Below, in pieces: positions 45,118 through 54,418 of a DNA stretch of 64,000 nucleotides. Numbering within the stretch: position 1 is the first letter of the stretch; each line of letters begins with the position of its first letter. The notes below the pieces were generated by a model. It did not search any database. It saw only the letters and a program-made list of their open reading frames with translations, and was not told the DNA's origin. This DNA is from Roseovarius indicus (lineage in GTDB: Bacteria > Pseudomonadota > Alphaproteobacteria > Rhodobacterales > Rhodobacteraceae): positions 2,728,001-2,792,000 of the forward strand of contig NZ_CP031598.1 of the NCBI RefSeq assembly GCF_008728195.1, in the 5' to 3' direction. The position numbers and the translations under genes were made by a program.

Positions 45118-45147
45118 TCGGGTGTCCTTGGGATGTTTGCGCGGGGC

Positions 45148-46095
45148 TTAACCGTGGTTCCGGCGAATGGCCAGAGGGAAAGCGCGGACAACCGCCGAGG
45201 GGTGACGCAAAAACCGCGGCAAAGGCAGAAGCGTGGGCCCGAGGGCGCGGATTTGGGCACCGCTGCCGATCTTGAACCGGGCCAGGCCGGGGGTGGTAGC
45301 GGTGTCGACCGTGCCAAGGTCGAGCCGCGAGAAGCCCCGGTCGGCCAGCCAGTTCGAGGCGGTCCACAAGAGCAGGTGATGGGCCGAGGCGTCACGACCC
45401 GCGGCGCCGGACCAGCCGACATGATAGGTCGCCACCGGCGCGTGCAGCAGGAAAACCATGAAGGCCACGACTTCGCCGTTCAGGTGAGCCGTGAAAATGC
45501 GGGTGGCATGCCGGTACTGCCCGGCCCATTCGCGCAGGAAGGCCGGGGGCAGGGCGGTATAGCCCCGCCGCTTCCGTTGCGCCGCCTCCTTCGCCAGAAG
45601 CGCGGCATCCGCATCGCCGTTCACCGGCCGCTGGCGGATCGTCAGCCCCGCCGCCTGTGCCTTGCGCAGCCGGTTGCGCCATTTGCCGTGCTGGCGGGCC
45701 ATCCGGCCCTCGGCGGACAGGGTCAGGTCGATCTCGGCCACGCTCGGCGCTGTCATCAGGGCCGTTGCGCGCATCCAGCCGGCCTCGGCCACCGTGTCGG
45801 GCTGAACCAGTGCCAGGCCCGGCAAGCACGTCGCGATCTTTGCCAGGGCATCGCGGCGGGCGGCTTCGGCGACCCAGGGCATCCAGACCGGCCCGCGCCC
45901 GACCCAGGCCAGCCGCAGCGGGCCCATGCGCCGGTAAAGAACCTGCACGCGCCCGACCTCGCCGCCGCCGGTGCACAGGCGGTACGTCTTCACCCCAGCG
46001 CCCAAGCCGCGCACCGTTTGCCCGTAATACGGATGTTGTTGCAGCGCGCAGGGCAGGGCGGGCCAGTCGCCCGCATGGGTCATTTCGAGTCGCAT
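45148..46095 (-). CDS. GNAT/FemAB-like acyltransferase
   Basis: A 315-residue protein of the FemAB-like GNAT group (Acetyltransf_6 type). Landmarks: a conserved [14 protein letters not shown] stretch (about residues 138-151), [10 protein letters not shown], and the acetyl-CoA-like region [20 protein letters not shown] followed by [20 protein letters not shown] and RLDLGTVD. Similar proteins modify lipopolysaccharide or peptidoglycan or transfer amino acids from tRNA. The acceptor here is unknown. No signal peptide. It is upstream of typA and divergent from the 46-residue ORF, 48 bases away. Confidence 0.75.
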   Translation of the reverse strand: MRLEMTHAGDWPALPCALQQHPYYGQTVRGLGAGVKTYRLCTGGGEVGRVQVLYRRMGPLRLAWVGRGPVWMPWVAEAARRDALAKIATCLPGLALVQPDTVAEAGWMRATALMTAPSVAEIDLTLSAEGRMARQHGKWRNRLRKAQAAGLTIRQRPVNGDADAALLAKEAAQRKRRGYTALPPAFLREWAGQYRHATRIFTAHLNGEVVAFMVFLLHAPVATYHVGWSGAAGRDASAHHLLLWTASNWLADRGFSRLDLGTVDTATTPGLARFKIGSGAQIRALGPTLLPLPRFLRHPSAVVRAFPLAIRRNHG

Positions 46096-46143
46096 CGGGG
46101 ATATTAACCGCCCGATTACCTAAGGCGTGGTTAACTGCGCGCC

Positions 46144-46284
46144 ATGAAAGAGAGAAAACACACCGTTCTGGGCCATGCCGCGCCACCGCCGCGCCCCACG
46201 CTCATTGCGGCGCTGCTCTTGGCCGCGCTGCTGAGCTGCGTCTTCCTGGCCCCGCTCGGACTCGTTCAGCTGTGGCTCAACTAG
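46144..46284 (+). CDS. Small membrane protein (46 residues)
   Basis: ATG 46144 to TAG 46282 encodes a positively charged start (MKERKHTVLGHAAPPPRP), one hydrophobic helix (TLIAALLLAALLSCVFLAPL) and a short end GLVQLWLN. A single-pass inner-membrane protein is expected, with the N-terminus inside. TTAAC elements precede it. It ends one base before a perfect bidirectional terminator, which supports a real transcription unit. No function is known. Confidence 0.6.
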   Translation: MKERKHTVLGHAAPPPRPTLIAALLLAALLSCVFLAPLGLVQLWLN

Positions 46285-46312
46285 AAAGGGCCGCGCATCG
46301 CACGGCCCTTTT
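46285..46312. terminator. Bidirectional intrinsic terminator
   Basis: Perfect 9-bp stem, AAAGGGCCG (46285-46293) and CGGCCCTTT (46303-46311), 9-base loop. Flanked by T on the plus side and A on the other, between the converging small ORF and ssb. Confidence 0.88.
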
Positions 46313-46335
46313 GAAAAGCTTCCTGGTCTGACAGC

Positions 46336-46830
46336 TCAGAACGGGATCTCGTCGTCGTAATCGCGCGACGGGCCGGGCGACGAAGGCTGCCCCCCCTGTG
46401 ACGGGCCGCTGTCATAGCCGCTCCCGTAATCGCTGCCGCCGCCACCGTAATTGCCGCCCTGGCTGCCACCGCCGCCATCGCGACCGTCAAGCATCACCAG
46501 CGTGCCGTCGAACCCTTGCAGGACAACCTCGGTCGAATACCGGTCCTGGCCGGACTGGTCCTGCCATTTGCGTGTCTGCAGCTTGCCTTCCAGGTAGACC
46601 TTCGAGCCCTTGCGCAGATATTGCTCGCACACCCGTACAAGACCTTCCTGGAAGATCGCCACGCTGTGCCATTCCGTCCGCTCGCGGCGCTCGCCGGTGT
46701 TGCGGTCTTTCCACTGCTCCGAAGTCGCCACGCGCAGGTTGCACACCTTGCCGCCGTTCTGGAACGTGCGCACCTCGGGGTCGCGGCCCAGGTTGCCGAT
46801 AATGATTACCTTGTTGACCGATCCGGCCAT
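46336..46830 (-). CDS. ssb: Single-stranded DNA-binding protein
   Basis: A 164-residue tetrameric SSB. The OB fold (residues 1-110) starts [20 protein letters not shown] and contains WHSVAIF and [20 protein letters not shown] Gly/Ser/Gln-rich linker follows, then the acidic tip DYDDEIPF that recruits repair proteins. GGAGGG lies six bases upstream of ATG 46830; the longer frame to 46911 is rejected. No perfect LexA box was found in its promoter region. Confidence 0.97.
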   Translation of the reverse strand: MAGSVNKVIIIGNLGRDPEVRTFQNGGKVCNLRVATSEQWKDRNTGERRERTEWHSVAIFQEGLVRVCEQYLRKGSKVYLEGKLQTRKWQDQSGQDRYSTEVVLQGFDGTLVMLDGRDGGGGSQGGNYGGGGSDYGSGYDSGPSQGGQPSSPGPSRDYDDEIPF

Positions 46831-47000
46831 CGCGCCCTCCTGCGTTGCATCTCGTGTTCTGCTGGTTACACCATCGCAGAAGGGTGAAGGAAAGCCTAAA
46901 ATTCTAAACAAATGACGGGAATCCGCCTGTTCCGGCCGCTCATGCCATGCCGATCTGGAAATCCCCGACAGAATCCGTATTATGCCCCCATTATTTGACC

Positions 47001-47019
47001 TGGGGACAAATTGGGGACA
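47001..47019 (+). promoter_or_regulatory. Direct repeat upstream of the lytic transglycosylase gene
   Basis: TGGGGACA occurs at 47001-47008 and again at 47012-47019, eleven bases apart (one helical turn). TTGACC precedes it by one base. Position just before the start codon would allow transcriptional or translational control; no regulator is known. Confidence 0.25.
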
Positions 47020-47028
47020 GTGACGGGG

Positions 47029-47613
47029 ATGCGCACATACACGACGGTTATGCTATGCGCGGCGTTGTCATTTCCGGCAGCGGCGCAGGCCGATATTTTC
47101 GGCAGCAAGGGAAAGAAGAACTTCAGCAACCAGACCAAGGTGCTCGATAACCGGGCCAGCCAGCAATACAAGGCGTCGGTCCGGTTGCAGCCCACGCAGG
47201 TGGTGACACCGACGAAATGGGGCACGGCCAAGGCCTATGACGGCCGCTACAAGGGGCAGTTTCTCGACATGGCGAAATCGGCGGCGCTGCGCCACGGCGT
47301 GCCGGCCGACCTCTTCCTGCGGCTGGTGCAGCAGGAATCGGGCTGGAACGCCAAGGCGCTCTCGCACAAGGGTGCCATCGGTCTGGCCCAGCTGATGCCG
47401 GGCACGGCGGCGGTGCTGGGCGTCGACCCGCATGACCCCTACCAGAACCTCGATGGCGGCGCGCGCTACCTCGCGCAGCAATACCGCGCCTTCCGCTCGT
47501 GGCGGCTGGCGCTGGCGGCCTACAATGCCGGGCCGAAGGCGGTCGAGAAATACGGCGGCGTACCGCCCTACAAGGAAACCACGAATTACGTGAAGGTGAT
47601 CTGGGGCAGCTGA
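47029..47613 (+). CDS. Lytic transglycosylase (SLT family)
   Basis: A 194-residue secreted enzyme that cleaves peptidoglycan glycan strands with formation of 1,6-anhydro ends. A signal peptide is visible ([21 protein letters not shown]). The SLT domain spans about 80-190: catalytic Glu in [33 protein letters not shown] and [17 protein letters not shown] 47029 follows GACGGGG; the frame opening at 47011 would add six residues. It is a lone gene with its own terminator. It could be a general cell-wall enzyme or part of a secretion or conjugation machine; no such genes are adjacent. Confidence 0.9.
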   Translation: MRTYTTVMLCAALSFPAAAQADIFGSKGKKNFSNQTKVLDNRASQQYKASVRLQPTQVVTPTKWGTAKAYDGRYKGQFLDMAKSAALRHGVPADLFLRLVQQESGWNAKALSHKGAIGLAQLMPGTAAVLGVDPHDPYQNLDGGARYLAQQYRAFRSWRLALAAYNAGPKAVEKYGGVPPYKETTNYVKVIWGS

Positions 47614-47632
47614 GGCGCTCGTCACCACAAAC

Positions 47633-47662
47633 AGCCCCGGTCCGCACGGTCCGGGGCTTTTT
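47633..47662 (+). terminator. Intrinsic terminator of the SLT gene
   Basis: AGCCCCGG (47633-47640) paired with CCGGGGCT (47651-47658), with a partly paired loop and TTTT at 47659-47662, 19 bases after the stop. Confidence 0.85.
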
Positions 47663-47668
47663 CATGCC

Positions 47669-49336
47669 CTATTCCGCGAAGCCGATCTTGTAGAGATGGA
47701 TCTCGTGCGCCGGGTGTTTCTCGGCGTTCACAAGCTGCCCGTTGTGATGGCTGAAAAGCGCCCGCCAGAAGGGTTGGATGATCACCCCATCATCGCGCAG
47801 CAATGTCTCGATCTTCTCCATCACCGCCCGCCGCTCGCCCGCATCGGCGATCGACATCGCCTCGTCGAGCAGCGCGTCGAACTCGGGGTTGGCATAGCCG
47901 GTCTCGTTCCACACCGCCCCCGAGCGATAGGCCAGCGCCAGAACCTGCACGTCCAGCGGTCGGTGATTCCATTGCGTCGCCGAGAACGGGTAATCCTTCC
48001 AGTTGTCCCAGAAGATCGACCCGGGCAGGATCGTCCGCCGTACGCCAAGGCCCGCATCCCGCAAGAGCGCCGCCACCGCGTCGCCTGTGTTGCGCTGCCA
48101 CTCGTCGTCGATGGTGATGAGCTCGTGCTCGAAGCCGGCCATCTCCAGCTCGCGCATCTGCGCCAGCGCGGCGGCCGGGTCATACTCCGCCGGGCCGATA
48201 TCGGCATAGGCGGGGTGAATCGGGCTGACATGGTGGTTCGCGGCCACCGTGCCGCGCCCGCCATAGCCCAGCTCCAGACAGATCGCGTTGTCCACTGCCA
48301 GCGCCAGCGCCCGGCGCACCGCCGCGTCCTCGTAAGGCCGTTGCCCGTCGACCTCGGCCTGCTGGTTGCCGCGGATCACCGTCGTCGCGGCCGTCTCGGT
48401 GCGGGTCCGTGTCCAGCCCAGCCCGTCCATCACGTCAACGAAATCGCCCACTGTTTCATAGAGCAGGTCGACCTCGCCCTCGCGCGCGGCCCTGACCCAG
48501 CTCGCCGGGTCGGTGCCATAGTCATGAAACTCAACCCGGTCGACATACGGCCCGCCGAACACCTCGGTTCCCCACCACGCATGGTCGGTGTTCCGCTCGA
48601 GGATGCAGCTTTCGTTCGGCGTCAGGCTCACCGGCCGGAACGGGCCTGTGCCGATCCCGTGCGCGAAAGGGTCGCCGCCCTCGTAGCTCTCATGCACCAC
48701 CGCCGCCGGGTAATCCGAGAAGTTGGCGATGATCGCGATATCCGGCGCGCTGAGCGACAGCTCGACCGTGTGATCGCCGGTCACCGTCACCGCACCCTCG
48801 CGCGGCTGGCCGGTCTCGGTGTCGATCAGACCCGCCAGCCGGCCTGCCATTGAATTGCCCGGCAGCGAGGTATCGCACCACCGGGCAATGTTGCGCGCCA
48901 CGTCCTCGGCGGTAAACGCATCCCCGTTGTTCCAGCGCACGCCCTGCCGGACGTTCAGGATGTAGCCGGTGGCGTCGTCATTCACCTCCCAGCTTTCCAG
49001 AAGCATCCCCCGGAAGGATCCGTCGCCCTCGTATTCCACGAGATATTCGAGAAAGCCGCGCGTCTGGTTGCCAAGCTCGCTCCAGTCGTAAAGCCTGGGG
49101 TCCTTCATCTCCCGCACGCTCTGCTGGATGCGCAGCGTGCCGCCCTGCGCGATCTGCGCGGCGGCGGCCGAGGGCAGGGCAAACCCGCCAAGCGCACAGG
49201 CGGCGGCGGTGCTGGCCCCGAGGCCGGTGACACGGGCCAGGAACTCCCGCCGCCCGATCAGCCCGGCACGCAACTCCCGCGCCAACCCCTCGGCCGCAGG
49301 ATGCACGGGGGGTTCGGCACGTTTGGTCAGCGACAT
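47669..49336 (-). CDS. Orphan peptide/nickel-type ABC solute-binding protein (family 5)
   Basis: A 555-residue periplasmic binding protein (SBP_bac_5 fold). The N-terminus has a Tat signal: [16 protein letters not shown] followed by a hydrophobic stretch and AAAAQ. Domain hallmarks: [46 protein letters not shown] and [12 protein letters not shown]. No permease or ATPase gene is adjacent, so it must act with components elsewhere. ATG 49336 with the twin-Arg motif 30 residues in is preferred over GTG 49345. It follows an AraC-family gene on the same strand after 88 bases, a possible regulator. Ligand unknown. Confidence 0.9.
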   Translation of the reverse strand: MSLTKRAEPPVHPAAEGLARELRAGLIGRREFLARVTGLGASTAAACALGGFALPSAAAAQIAQGGTLRIQQSVREMKDPRLYDWSELGNQTRGFLEYLVEYEGDGSFRGMLLESWEVNDDATGYILNVRQGVRWNNGDAFTAEDVARNIARWCDTSLPGNSMAGRLAGLIDTETGQPREGAVTVTGDHTVELSLSAPDIAIIANFSDYPAAVVHESYEGGDPFAHGIGTGPFRPVSLTPNESCILERNTDHAWWGTEVFGGPYVDRVEFHDYGTDPASWVRAAREGEVDLLYETVGDFVDVMDGLGWTRTRTETAATTVIRGNQQAEVDGQRPYEDAAVRRALALAVDNAICLELGYGGRGTVAANHHVSPIHPAYADIGPAEYDPAAALAQMRELEMAGFEHELITIDDEWQRNTGDAVAALLRDAGLGVRRTILPGSIFWDNWKDYPFSATQWNHRPLDVQVLALAYRSGAVWNETGYANPEFDALLDEAMSIADAGERRAVMEKIETLLRDDGVIIQPFWRALFSHHNGQLVNAEKHPAHEIHLYKIGFAE

Positions 49337-49424
49337 GGGACACACCTGCAGTGGGAACGGGAAAAAGCCTTCCCTTGATTACATAGAACCCCGGCGGATT
49401 GTGCAAGCTTTCCGGCGCTTCGTC

Positions 49425-50417
49425 TCAGGTGTCCGGCGTTTTCATCGAGGCCGGACGGCGCGAGGGCATCGGCGCCTCTTCCTGTTTCGGCTCGGGCGCA
49501 GGGGCGGGGGCGGGCGCAGGCTCGGCCTTGCGCGGCTGGGGCGGCGTGGGCGCCGGTGCCGCGGGAGAGGCCGCCGCCCGGCTCGGCGCAGCGACACGGC
49601 TCGGCGGCGGTACCGGCCGCGTCGGCGTCGCCGGGCCGGTGGGCGCCTTTTCGCCCTTCCTGGCCTTGCGCAGCGCCGTCGGCGACATGCCGGTATGCTG
49701 CAGCACGAAACGCGAGAAATAGGCCGCGCTGCGGAACCCCAGCATCGCCGCCACCCGGTTGGCCGGATGATCCGTGTTCTCCAGCAGGTCGCGCACCGCG
49801 TGCACCGTCCGCCGTGTCAGCAGCTCCGACGCGGTCATCCCCGCGCTCGCCCGGCAGGCCCGGGTCAGGTGCGTGGGCGTCACCCCAAGCGTGCGGGCAT
49901 AATCCGACATCGGCTTGCCGGTGCTGTAATCCCGCTCGACCAGCGCCGAATAGGCCATCACCAGCCGTTGCGCGGCGGTGAAATCCGGCGGGTCGTCCGG
50001 CTGGTCGATGATCGCCCGCCTCAGCCACACCGTCAGCAGCGAGGCATGCGCCATCATCGCCTCGTCGGCGAAGGGGCGCGCGTTGTTCTGTTCGCGCTGC
50101 ATGGTTTCGAGGATCGTGGTCAGCTCGGCCTGCGCCAGCACGTCGCGAATCCGCAGCAGCACCGGCTGGTCGGGCATCAGCACCGCGCTGCGGGGCGGGA
50201 TGGTACAGACCGTGCCGAAGCCCTGCTTGCCCATTTCCAGCGCGAAAAGCGTGTGTGCCGGAACGCACAGCGCCGAATGCACGCTCAGACCGCGCAGAAC
50301 ACCTTCGACAAGGCACCGGCCTTGCCCCCGGGTGACCCAGATCAGCGCATGATGGTCGTTGGAGTGGGGCAATTCCGCCCGCCACGTGCCCGCGCCGGCC
50401 CACTGGGCGATGCTCAT
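49425..50417 (-). CDS. AraC-family transcriptional regulator with Pro/Ala-rich tail
   Basis: A 330-residue regulator. An AraC-type cupin-like N-terminal domain (about 1-130) is followed by two helix-turn-helix motifs: DYARTLGVTPTHLTRACR (about 174-191) and RVAAMLGFRSAAYFSRFVLQ (about 222-241), then SPTALRK. The last 80 residues are a low-complexity Pro/Ala/Lys tail (PAPTPPQPRKAEPAPAPAPA), unusual for the family. The start MSIAQWAGAG at 50417 fits; the longer frame to 50915 is the shadow of miaA. It may control the downstream binding-protein gene. Inducer unknown. Confidence 0.85.
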   Translation of the reverse strand: MSIAQWAGAGTWRAELPHSNDHHALIWVTRGQGRCLVEGVLRGLSVHSALCVPAHTLFALEMGKQGFGTVCTIPPRSAVLMPDQPVLLRIRDVLAQAELTTILETMQREQNNARPFADEAMMAHASLLTVWLRRAIIDQPDDPPDFTAAQRLVMAYSALVERDYSTGKPMSDYARTLGVTPTHLTRACRASAGMTASELLTRRTVHAVRDLLENTDHPANRVAAMLGFRSAAYFSRFVLQHTGMSPTALRKARKGEKAPTGPATPTRPVPPPSRVAAPSRAAASPAAPAPTPPQPRKAEPAPAPAPAPEPKQEEAPMPSRRPASMKTPDT

Positions 50418-50524
50418 GATCTGTGCGTGCTTCGTCAATTGCGGGCCTGCCTTCCGCGACCTGTCGCCTTTGTGACAGTTTTCACGAGGTAGCGGCGTAT
50501 TAAAAGGAAAAAATGTCCGAATTC

Positions 50525-51406
50525 CTACATGTTGCCGGCGGAAAGGCGCTGCCAGCCCCTCATCCGGGCACGAAACCACGTGCGTTGCCGTTTCGCGAAC
50601 TGGCGTGTGCCGACGATCGCCGCCTCGCGCGCCTGGGCGAGCGATATTTCGCCGTTGAGATGGGCGATCAGCTCGGGCGCGCCGATGGCCTTGGCCGACA
50701 GGTGTGCCGGGTTCCAACCGGGCAGATTCGCCCTTGCCTCGTCCAGCGCGCCGGCCTCCAGCATCTGGTCGAACCGCCGCTCGATCCGCGGATTGAGCCA
50801 GTCTTTCGGCGCATCCACCACCAGACGGGCGCAGGCCTCGGGCGGCAGAAGGGGCGGCGGCGTGTCGTCCTGCCACGCGGCGATGCCGCGCCCGGTGGCG
50901 CGCTGCACCTCCCACGCGCGCTGCACCCGCATCGGGTTCATCTGGTCGATCCGCGACAGCGTCTCGTCATCCAGATCGGCCAGCAGGGCGGCCAGCCCGC
51001 CGGCCTCCAGCCGCGCGGTCGCCTCGGCCCGCACCTCCGACGGCGTCGCCGGGATCTCGGCCAGCCCCTCGGTCAGCGCGGTAAAGTAAAGCCCCGTGCC
51101 CCCCACGACGATCGGCCGCGCCTCGCCCTGAAAAATCCCGGCCACATCGCGCAGCCAGTCCCCCACCGAATAGGTCGCGTCATGGGCCACGTGCCCGTAA
51201 AGACGATGCGGCGCGCGCGCCTCTTCCGCGGGCGAGGGGCGCGCCGTCAGCACGCGCCAGTTGTCATAGACCTGAATCGCATCCGCATTCACGATCGCAC
51301 CGCCCCGCGTCTCGGCAATCTCCAGCGCCAGCGCCGATTTTCCCGACGCCGTCGGCCCGGCGATCAGCACCGGCATTTCTGCGGGAATATCGGGGGGTTG
51401 CATCAT
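50525..51406 (-). CDS. miaA: tRNA dimethylallyltransferase
   Basis: A 293-residue enzyme transferring a dimethylallyl group to A37 of tRNAs reading UNN codons. Walker [13 protein letters not shown] is at residues 17-28, followed by [11 protein letters not shown] and the DMAPP-binding [13 protein letters not shown] (about 99-111). Slightly shorter than the E. coli enzyme, as usual in Rhodobacterales. The start is one of two adjacent ATG codons (51406 or 51403). It is divergent from pyrH and last before the AraC gene on its strand. Confidence 0.95.
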   Translation of the reverse strand: MMQPPDIPAEMPVLIAGPTASGKSALALEIAETRGGAIVNADAIQVYDNWRVLTARPSPAEEARAPHRLYGHVAHDATYSVGDWLRDVAGIFQGEARPIVVGGTGLYFTALTEGLAEIPATPSEVRAEATARLEAGGLAALLADLDDETLSRIDQMNPMRVQRAWEVQRATGRGIAAWQDDTPPPLLPPEACARLVVDAPKDWLNPRIERRFDQMLEAGALDEARANLPGWNPAHLSAKAIGAPELIAHLNGEISLAQAREAAIVGTRQFAKRQRTWFRARMRGWQRLSAGNM

Positions 51407-51557
51407 CGAAGGGCAGGGGGCTCGCGGGCTCGTGGCCTCCCGGCGGGGCGCATTTGCGCTTTATCCGCGGGAAAGCGGGTTTCTTGGATTGAACCTGCCC
51501 GCCTTTTCCGACATTTTGCGCGCGATTGCCAGCCCGGCGCAGACGGAGCCCCAGCCA

Positions 51558-52289
51558 ATGCCTGACTCAGAACCCCACAAGACCGCCTTTCGCCGTGTCC
51601 TTCTGAAGATTTCCGGCGAAGCGTTGATGGGGGATCAGGGATACGGGCTGCACCCGCCGACGGTCGAGCGCATCGCGCAGGAAGTCAAATCGGTGCACGA
51701 CATGGGCGTCGAGGTCTGCATGGTGATCGGCGGCGGCAACATCTTCCGCGGGCTCCAGGGCTCGGCGCAGGGGATGGAACGGACCACGGCCGATTACATG
51801 GGCATGCTCGCCACCGTCATGAACGCGCTCGCCATGCAAAGCGCGCTCGAGGGGCTCGGCGTCTTCTGCCGCGTCATCTCGGCCATCCGGATGGACGAGG
51901 TGGCGGAACCCTACATTCGCCGCCGCGCCGTGCGCCACCTCGAGAAGAAGCGCGTCTGCATCTTCGCCGCCGGCACCGGCAACCCCTATTTCACCACCGA
52001 CACCGCGGCCACCCTGCGCGCCAGCGAAATGGCCTGCGAGGCCATCTTCAAGGGCACCAAGGTCGATGGCGTCTATGACAAGGACCCGGTCAAGCACGAT
52101 GACGCGGTCCGTTTCGACAACGTCTCCTATGACGAAGTGCTGGCCAAGCACCTCAAGGTGATGGATGCCAGCGCCATCGCGCTCGCCCGCGACAACAACC
52201 TGCCCATCATCGTCTTCTCTCTCGACGATCCGGGCGGCTTCCAGAGCATCCTGTCGGGCAAGGGCACCTATACAACGGTGCACGCCTGA
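51558..52289 (+). CDS. pyrH: UMP kinase
   Basis: A 243-residue amino-acid-kinase-fold enzyme phosphorylating UMP to [18 protein letters not shown] (about 12-26) is the N-terminal phosphate loop; [11 protein letters not shown] and [20 protein letters not shown] follow, and [19 protein letters not shown] binds UMP. Start at ATG 51558 with CGGAG upstream. It opens the pyrH-frr-uppS-cdsA-dxr-rseP cluster, with 50 bases to frr. rpsB and tsf, often upstream in other bacteria, are absent here; miaA takes that place. Confidence 0.97.
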   Translation: MPDSEPHKTAFRRVLLKISGEALMGDQGYGLHPPTVERIAQEVKSVHDMGVEVCMVIGGGNIFRGLQGSAQGMERTTADYMGMLATVMNALAMQSALEGLGVFCRVISAIRMDEVAEPYIRRRAVRHLEKKRVCIFAAGTGNPYFTTDTAATLRASEMACEAIFKGTKVDGVYDKDPVKHDDAVRFDNVSYDEVLAKHLKVMDASAIALARDNNLPIIVFSLDDPGGFQSILSGKGTYTTVHA

Positions 52290-52339
52290 GGATAAAAGGG
52301 GTCGCAAGACCAAGGACCGCAAGTAAGGATATCCACGAT

Positions 52340-52903
52340 ATGGCGGATGATTTCGAGCTCGATACAAAGGATCTGGAACGCCGGATGGACGGGGCGATGG
52401 CCTCGCTCAGAACCGAGTTCGCCTCGCTCAGAACCGGCCGCGCCTCGGCCAGCATGCTCGAGCCCGTTCAGGTCGAGGCCTATGGCCAGATGACCCCGAT
52501 CAACCAGGTCGGCACGGTGAACGTGCCCGAACCCCGAATGGTGACGATCAACGTCTGGGACAAGTCTCTCGTCAACAAGGTCGAGAAGGCGATCCGCGAA
52601 AGCGGGCTGGGCATCAACCCCCAGATGAACGGCACCATCATCATGCTGCCGATCCCCGAGCTGAACGAGGAACGCCGCAAGGAGCTGGGCAAGGTCGCCG
52701 GCCAATATGCCGAACACGCCCGCGTCGCGGTGCGCAACGTCCGCCGCGACGGAATGGACCAGATCAAGAAGGCCAAGGCCGACGGCATGTCGGAAGACGA
52801 CCAGAAATTCTGGGAAGCCGAGGTGCAGGAGCTGACCAACCAGTATATCGCGGCGGTCGACGAGGCGCTCGAGACCAAACAAGCCGAGATCATGCAGGTC
52901 TGA
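52340..52903 (+). CDS. frr: Ribosome recycling factor
   Basis: A 187-residue two-domain protein that splits the post-termination ribosome with EF-G. Helical domain landmarks: [20 protein letters not shown] and [19 protein letters not shown] at the N-terminus, then [20 protein letters not shown] and [18 protein letters not shown] at the C-terminus. Length matches the family. AAGGATAT precedes the ATG. uppS starts one base after its stop, so the two are translationally linked. Confidence 0.98.
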   Translation: MADDFELDTKDLERRMDGAMASLRTEFASLRTGRASASMLEPVQVEAYGQMTPINQVGTVNVPEPRMVTINVWDKSLVNKVEKAIRESGLGINPQMNGTIIMLPIPELNEERRKELGKVAGQYAEHARVAVRNVRRDGMDQIKKAKADGMSEDDQKFWEAEVQELTNQYIAAVDEALETKQAEIMQV

Positions 52904-52904
52904 T

Positions 52905-53645
52905 ATGGCAAAGGCACGCGACACGCGGAACAACGACGCCCCGAACGGCCCCCGCCATGTCGCGATCATCATGGACGGCAACGGCCGCTGGGCACAGGCC
53001 CGTGGCCGGCCGCGGCTCTTCGGGCACCATGCCGGCGCCCGGCGGGTGCGCGAGATCGTCACCGCTTGCCCCGACCTGGGCGTCAAGTACCTGACGATCT
53101 TCGCCTTCTCGACCGAGAACTGGAAGCGCACCCAGACCGAGGTGGCCGGGCTCATGAGCCTCTTCCGCCGCTACATCATGAAAGAGATGCAGGAGTTCGT
53201 GAAAGAGAACGTCCGCGTCCGCTTCATCGGTGACCGGCCCCGGCTCGACGCCAAGCTGCGCGCCCTGATGGACGAGGCCGAGGCGATGACCAGCCACTGC
53301 ACCGGCACCAACCTGACCATCGCGCTCAACTACGGCGGCCGCGACGAGGTGTCCCGCGCCACGAAACGGCTGGCCGCCGACGTCGCCTCGGGTCGGCTCA
53401 AGCCCGACGACGTGGATGAAGAAACGCTGCCAAAGTACCTTGATACCTACGTTTTGCCCGATCCCGACCTGGTGATCCGCACCAGCGGCGAGGCCCGGAT
53501 TTCCAACTTCCTGCTCTGGCAGTCGGCCTATGCCGAATATGAATTCATCGACACGCTCTGGCCCGACTTCACCAAGGACGTCTTCACCGAACTGCTGAAG
53601 GGCTACGGCGCCCGCGACCGGCGCTTCGGGGCCGTCACGGCATGA
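52905..53645 (+). CDS. uppS: Isoprenyl transferase (undecaprenyl diphosphate synthase)
   Basis: A 246-residue cis-prenyltransferase making undecaprenyl diphosphate, the lipid carrier for peptidoglycan and O-antigen. The pyrophosphate site is IIMDGNGRWAQARGRPRLFG (about 21-40), and the C-terminal RTSGEARISNFLLWQSAYAE (about 194-213) holds the conserved Arg pair. No signal or membrane segment. It overlaps cdsA by four bases (ATGA), indicating coupled translation. Confidence 0.97.
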   Translation: MAKARDTRNNDAPNGPRHVAIIMDGNGRWAQARGRPRLFGHHAGARRVREIVTACPDLGVKYLTIFAFSTENWKRTQTEVAGLMSLFRRYIMKEMQEFVKENVRVRFIGDRPRLDAKLRALMDEAEAMTSHCTGTNLTIALNYGGRDEVSRATKRLAADVASGRLKPDDVDEETLPKYLDTYVLPDPDLVIRTSGEARISNFLLWQSAYAEYEFIDTLWPDFTKDVFTELLKGYGARDRRFGAVTA

Positions 53646-54418
53646 GCGACGCGCGGCAGTGGCATGACCTCGTGCCGCGCGTTCTGTCGGGCGTGGCGAT
53701 CGGCATTGCCGGCACCCTCGCGATCTGGATCGGCGGCTGGGTCTTCACCATCGTGGCCTGCATCACCTGTGGCCTGATGGCCTGGGAAAGCGCCCGCATG
53801 TTCGACGCGCCCGCCCCGATGCAGGATGGCGCGCTGGCGGGCGGCGCGCTTGTCCTCGCGGCCGTTCTGCCCGCCTTCGCCCTCCCGCTCATCGCCGCCT
53901 CGGGCGTCGTCACCGCGGCACGGGCCGGGCGCGACAAGCCGCTCTGCTTCGGCTTCCACATCTGGATCCTGCTGGCCTGCTTCGCTCTCATTGTTCTGCG
54001 CGGTCAGGCCGGGCTGTCGGCTATCCTGTGGCTCGTCGCGGTGGTCGTGGCCACCGATGTCGCCGGCTATTTCGCCGGGCGCAGCCTGGGCGGGCCGAAA
54101 TTCTGGCCCTCGATCAGCCCCAAGAAGACATGGAGCGGCACCGTCGCGGGCTGGGTCGCCGCCGCCATCGTCGGCGCGCTCTTCGCCGGGCCCACCGGGG
54201 CAGGGGCCGCGCTCGTTCTCGTATCCGTCCTTGTCTCCTTCGCCGGCCAGATCGGCGATATCGCCGAAAGCGCGGTCAAGCGGCGCACCGGCATCAAGGA
54301 CAGCTCCAACCTCATTCCCGGCCACGGCGGCGTGCTCGACCGGTTCGACGCGCTGCTCGGCGCATCTGCCGTGGCCATCCTGCTTTGGACCTTCAACGTG
54401 TTTTCTCAGGGCGCATGA
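53642..54418 (+). CDS. cdsA: Phosphatidate cytidylyltransferase
   Basis: A 258-residue membrane enzyme making CDP-diacylglycerol from phosphatidate and CTP. The family signature KRRTGIKDSSNLIPGHGGVL-DRFDAL lies at about residues 214-239. About seven membrane helices precede it. Four-base overlaps join it to uppS before and dxr after, so it is firmly inside the operon. Confidence 0.96.
   Translation: MSDARQWHDLVPRVLSGVAIGIAGTLAIWIGGWVFTIVACITCGLMAWESARMFDAPAPMQDGALAGGALVLAAVLPAFALPLIAASGVVTAARAGRDKPLCFGFHIWILLACFALIVLRGQAGLSAILWLVAVVVATDVAGYFAGRSLGGPKFWPSISPKKTWSGTVAGWVAAAIVGALFAGPTGAGAALVLVSVLVSFAGQIGDIAESAVKRRTGIKDSSNLIPGHGGVLDRFDALLGASAVAILLWTFNVFSQGA

Noticed and set aside
43240..46107. 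955-codon open frame on the plus strand opposite typA and the acetyltransferase
   Set aside because: It spans two well-supported genes and their intergenic region in antisense; composition (His, Arg, Gly, Gln-rich) is that of a shadow frame.
46105..46137. Possible CtrA site upstream of the 46-residue ORF
   Set aside because: TTAA occurs twice, but not with seven bases between copies; only half sites are present.
46831..46911. LexA box upstream of ssb
   Set aside because: GTTC-like elements are present, but none has the GTTC-N7-GTTC spacing.
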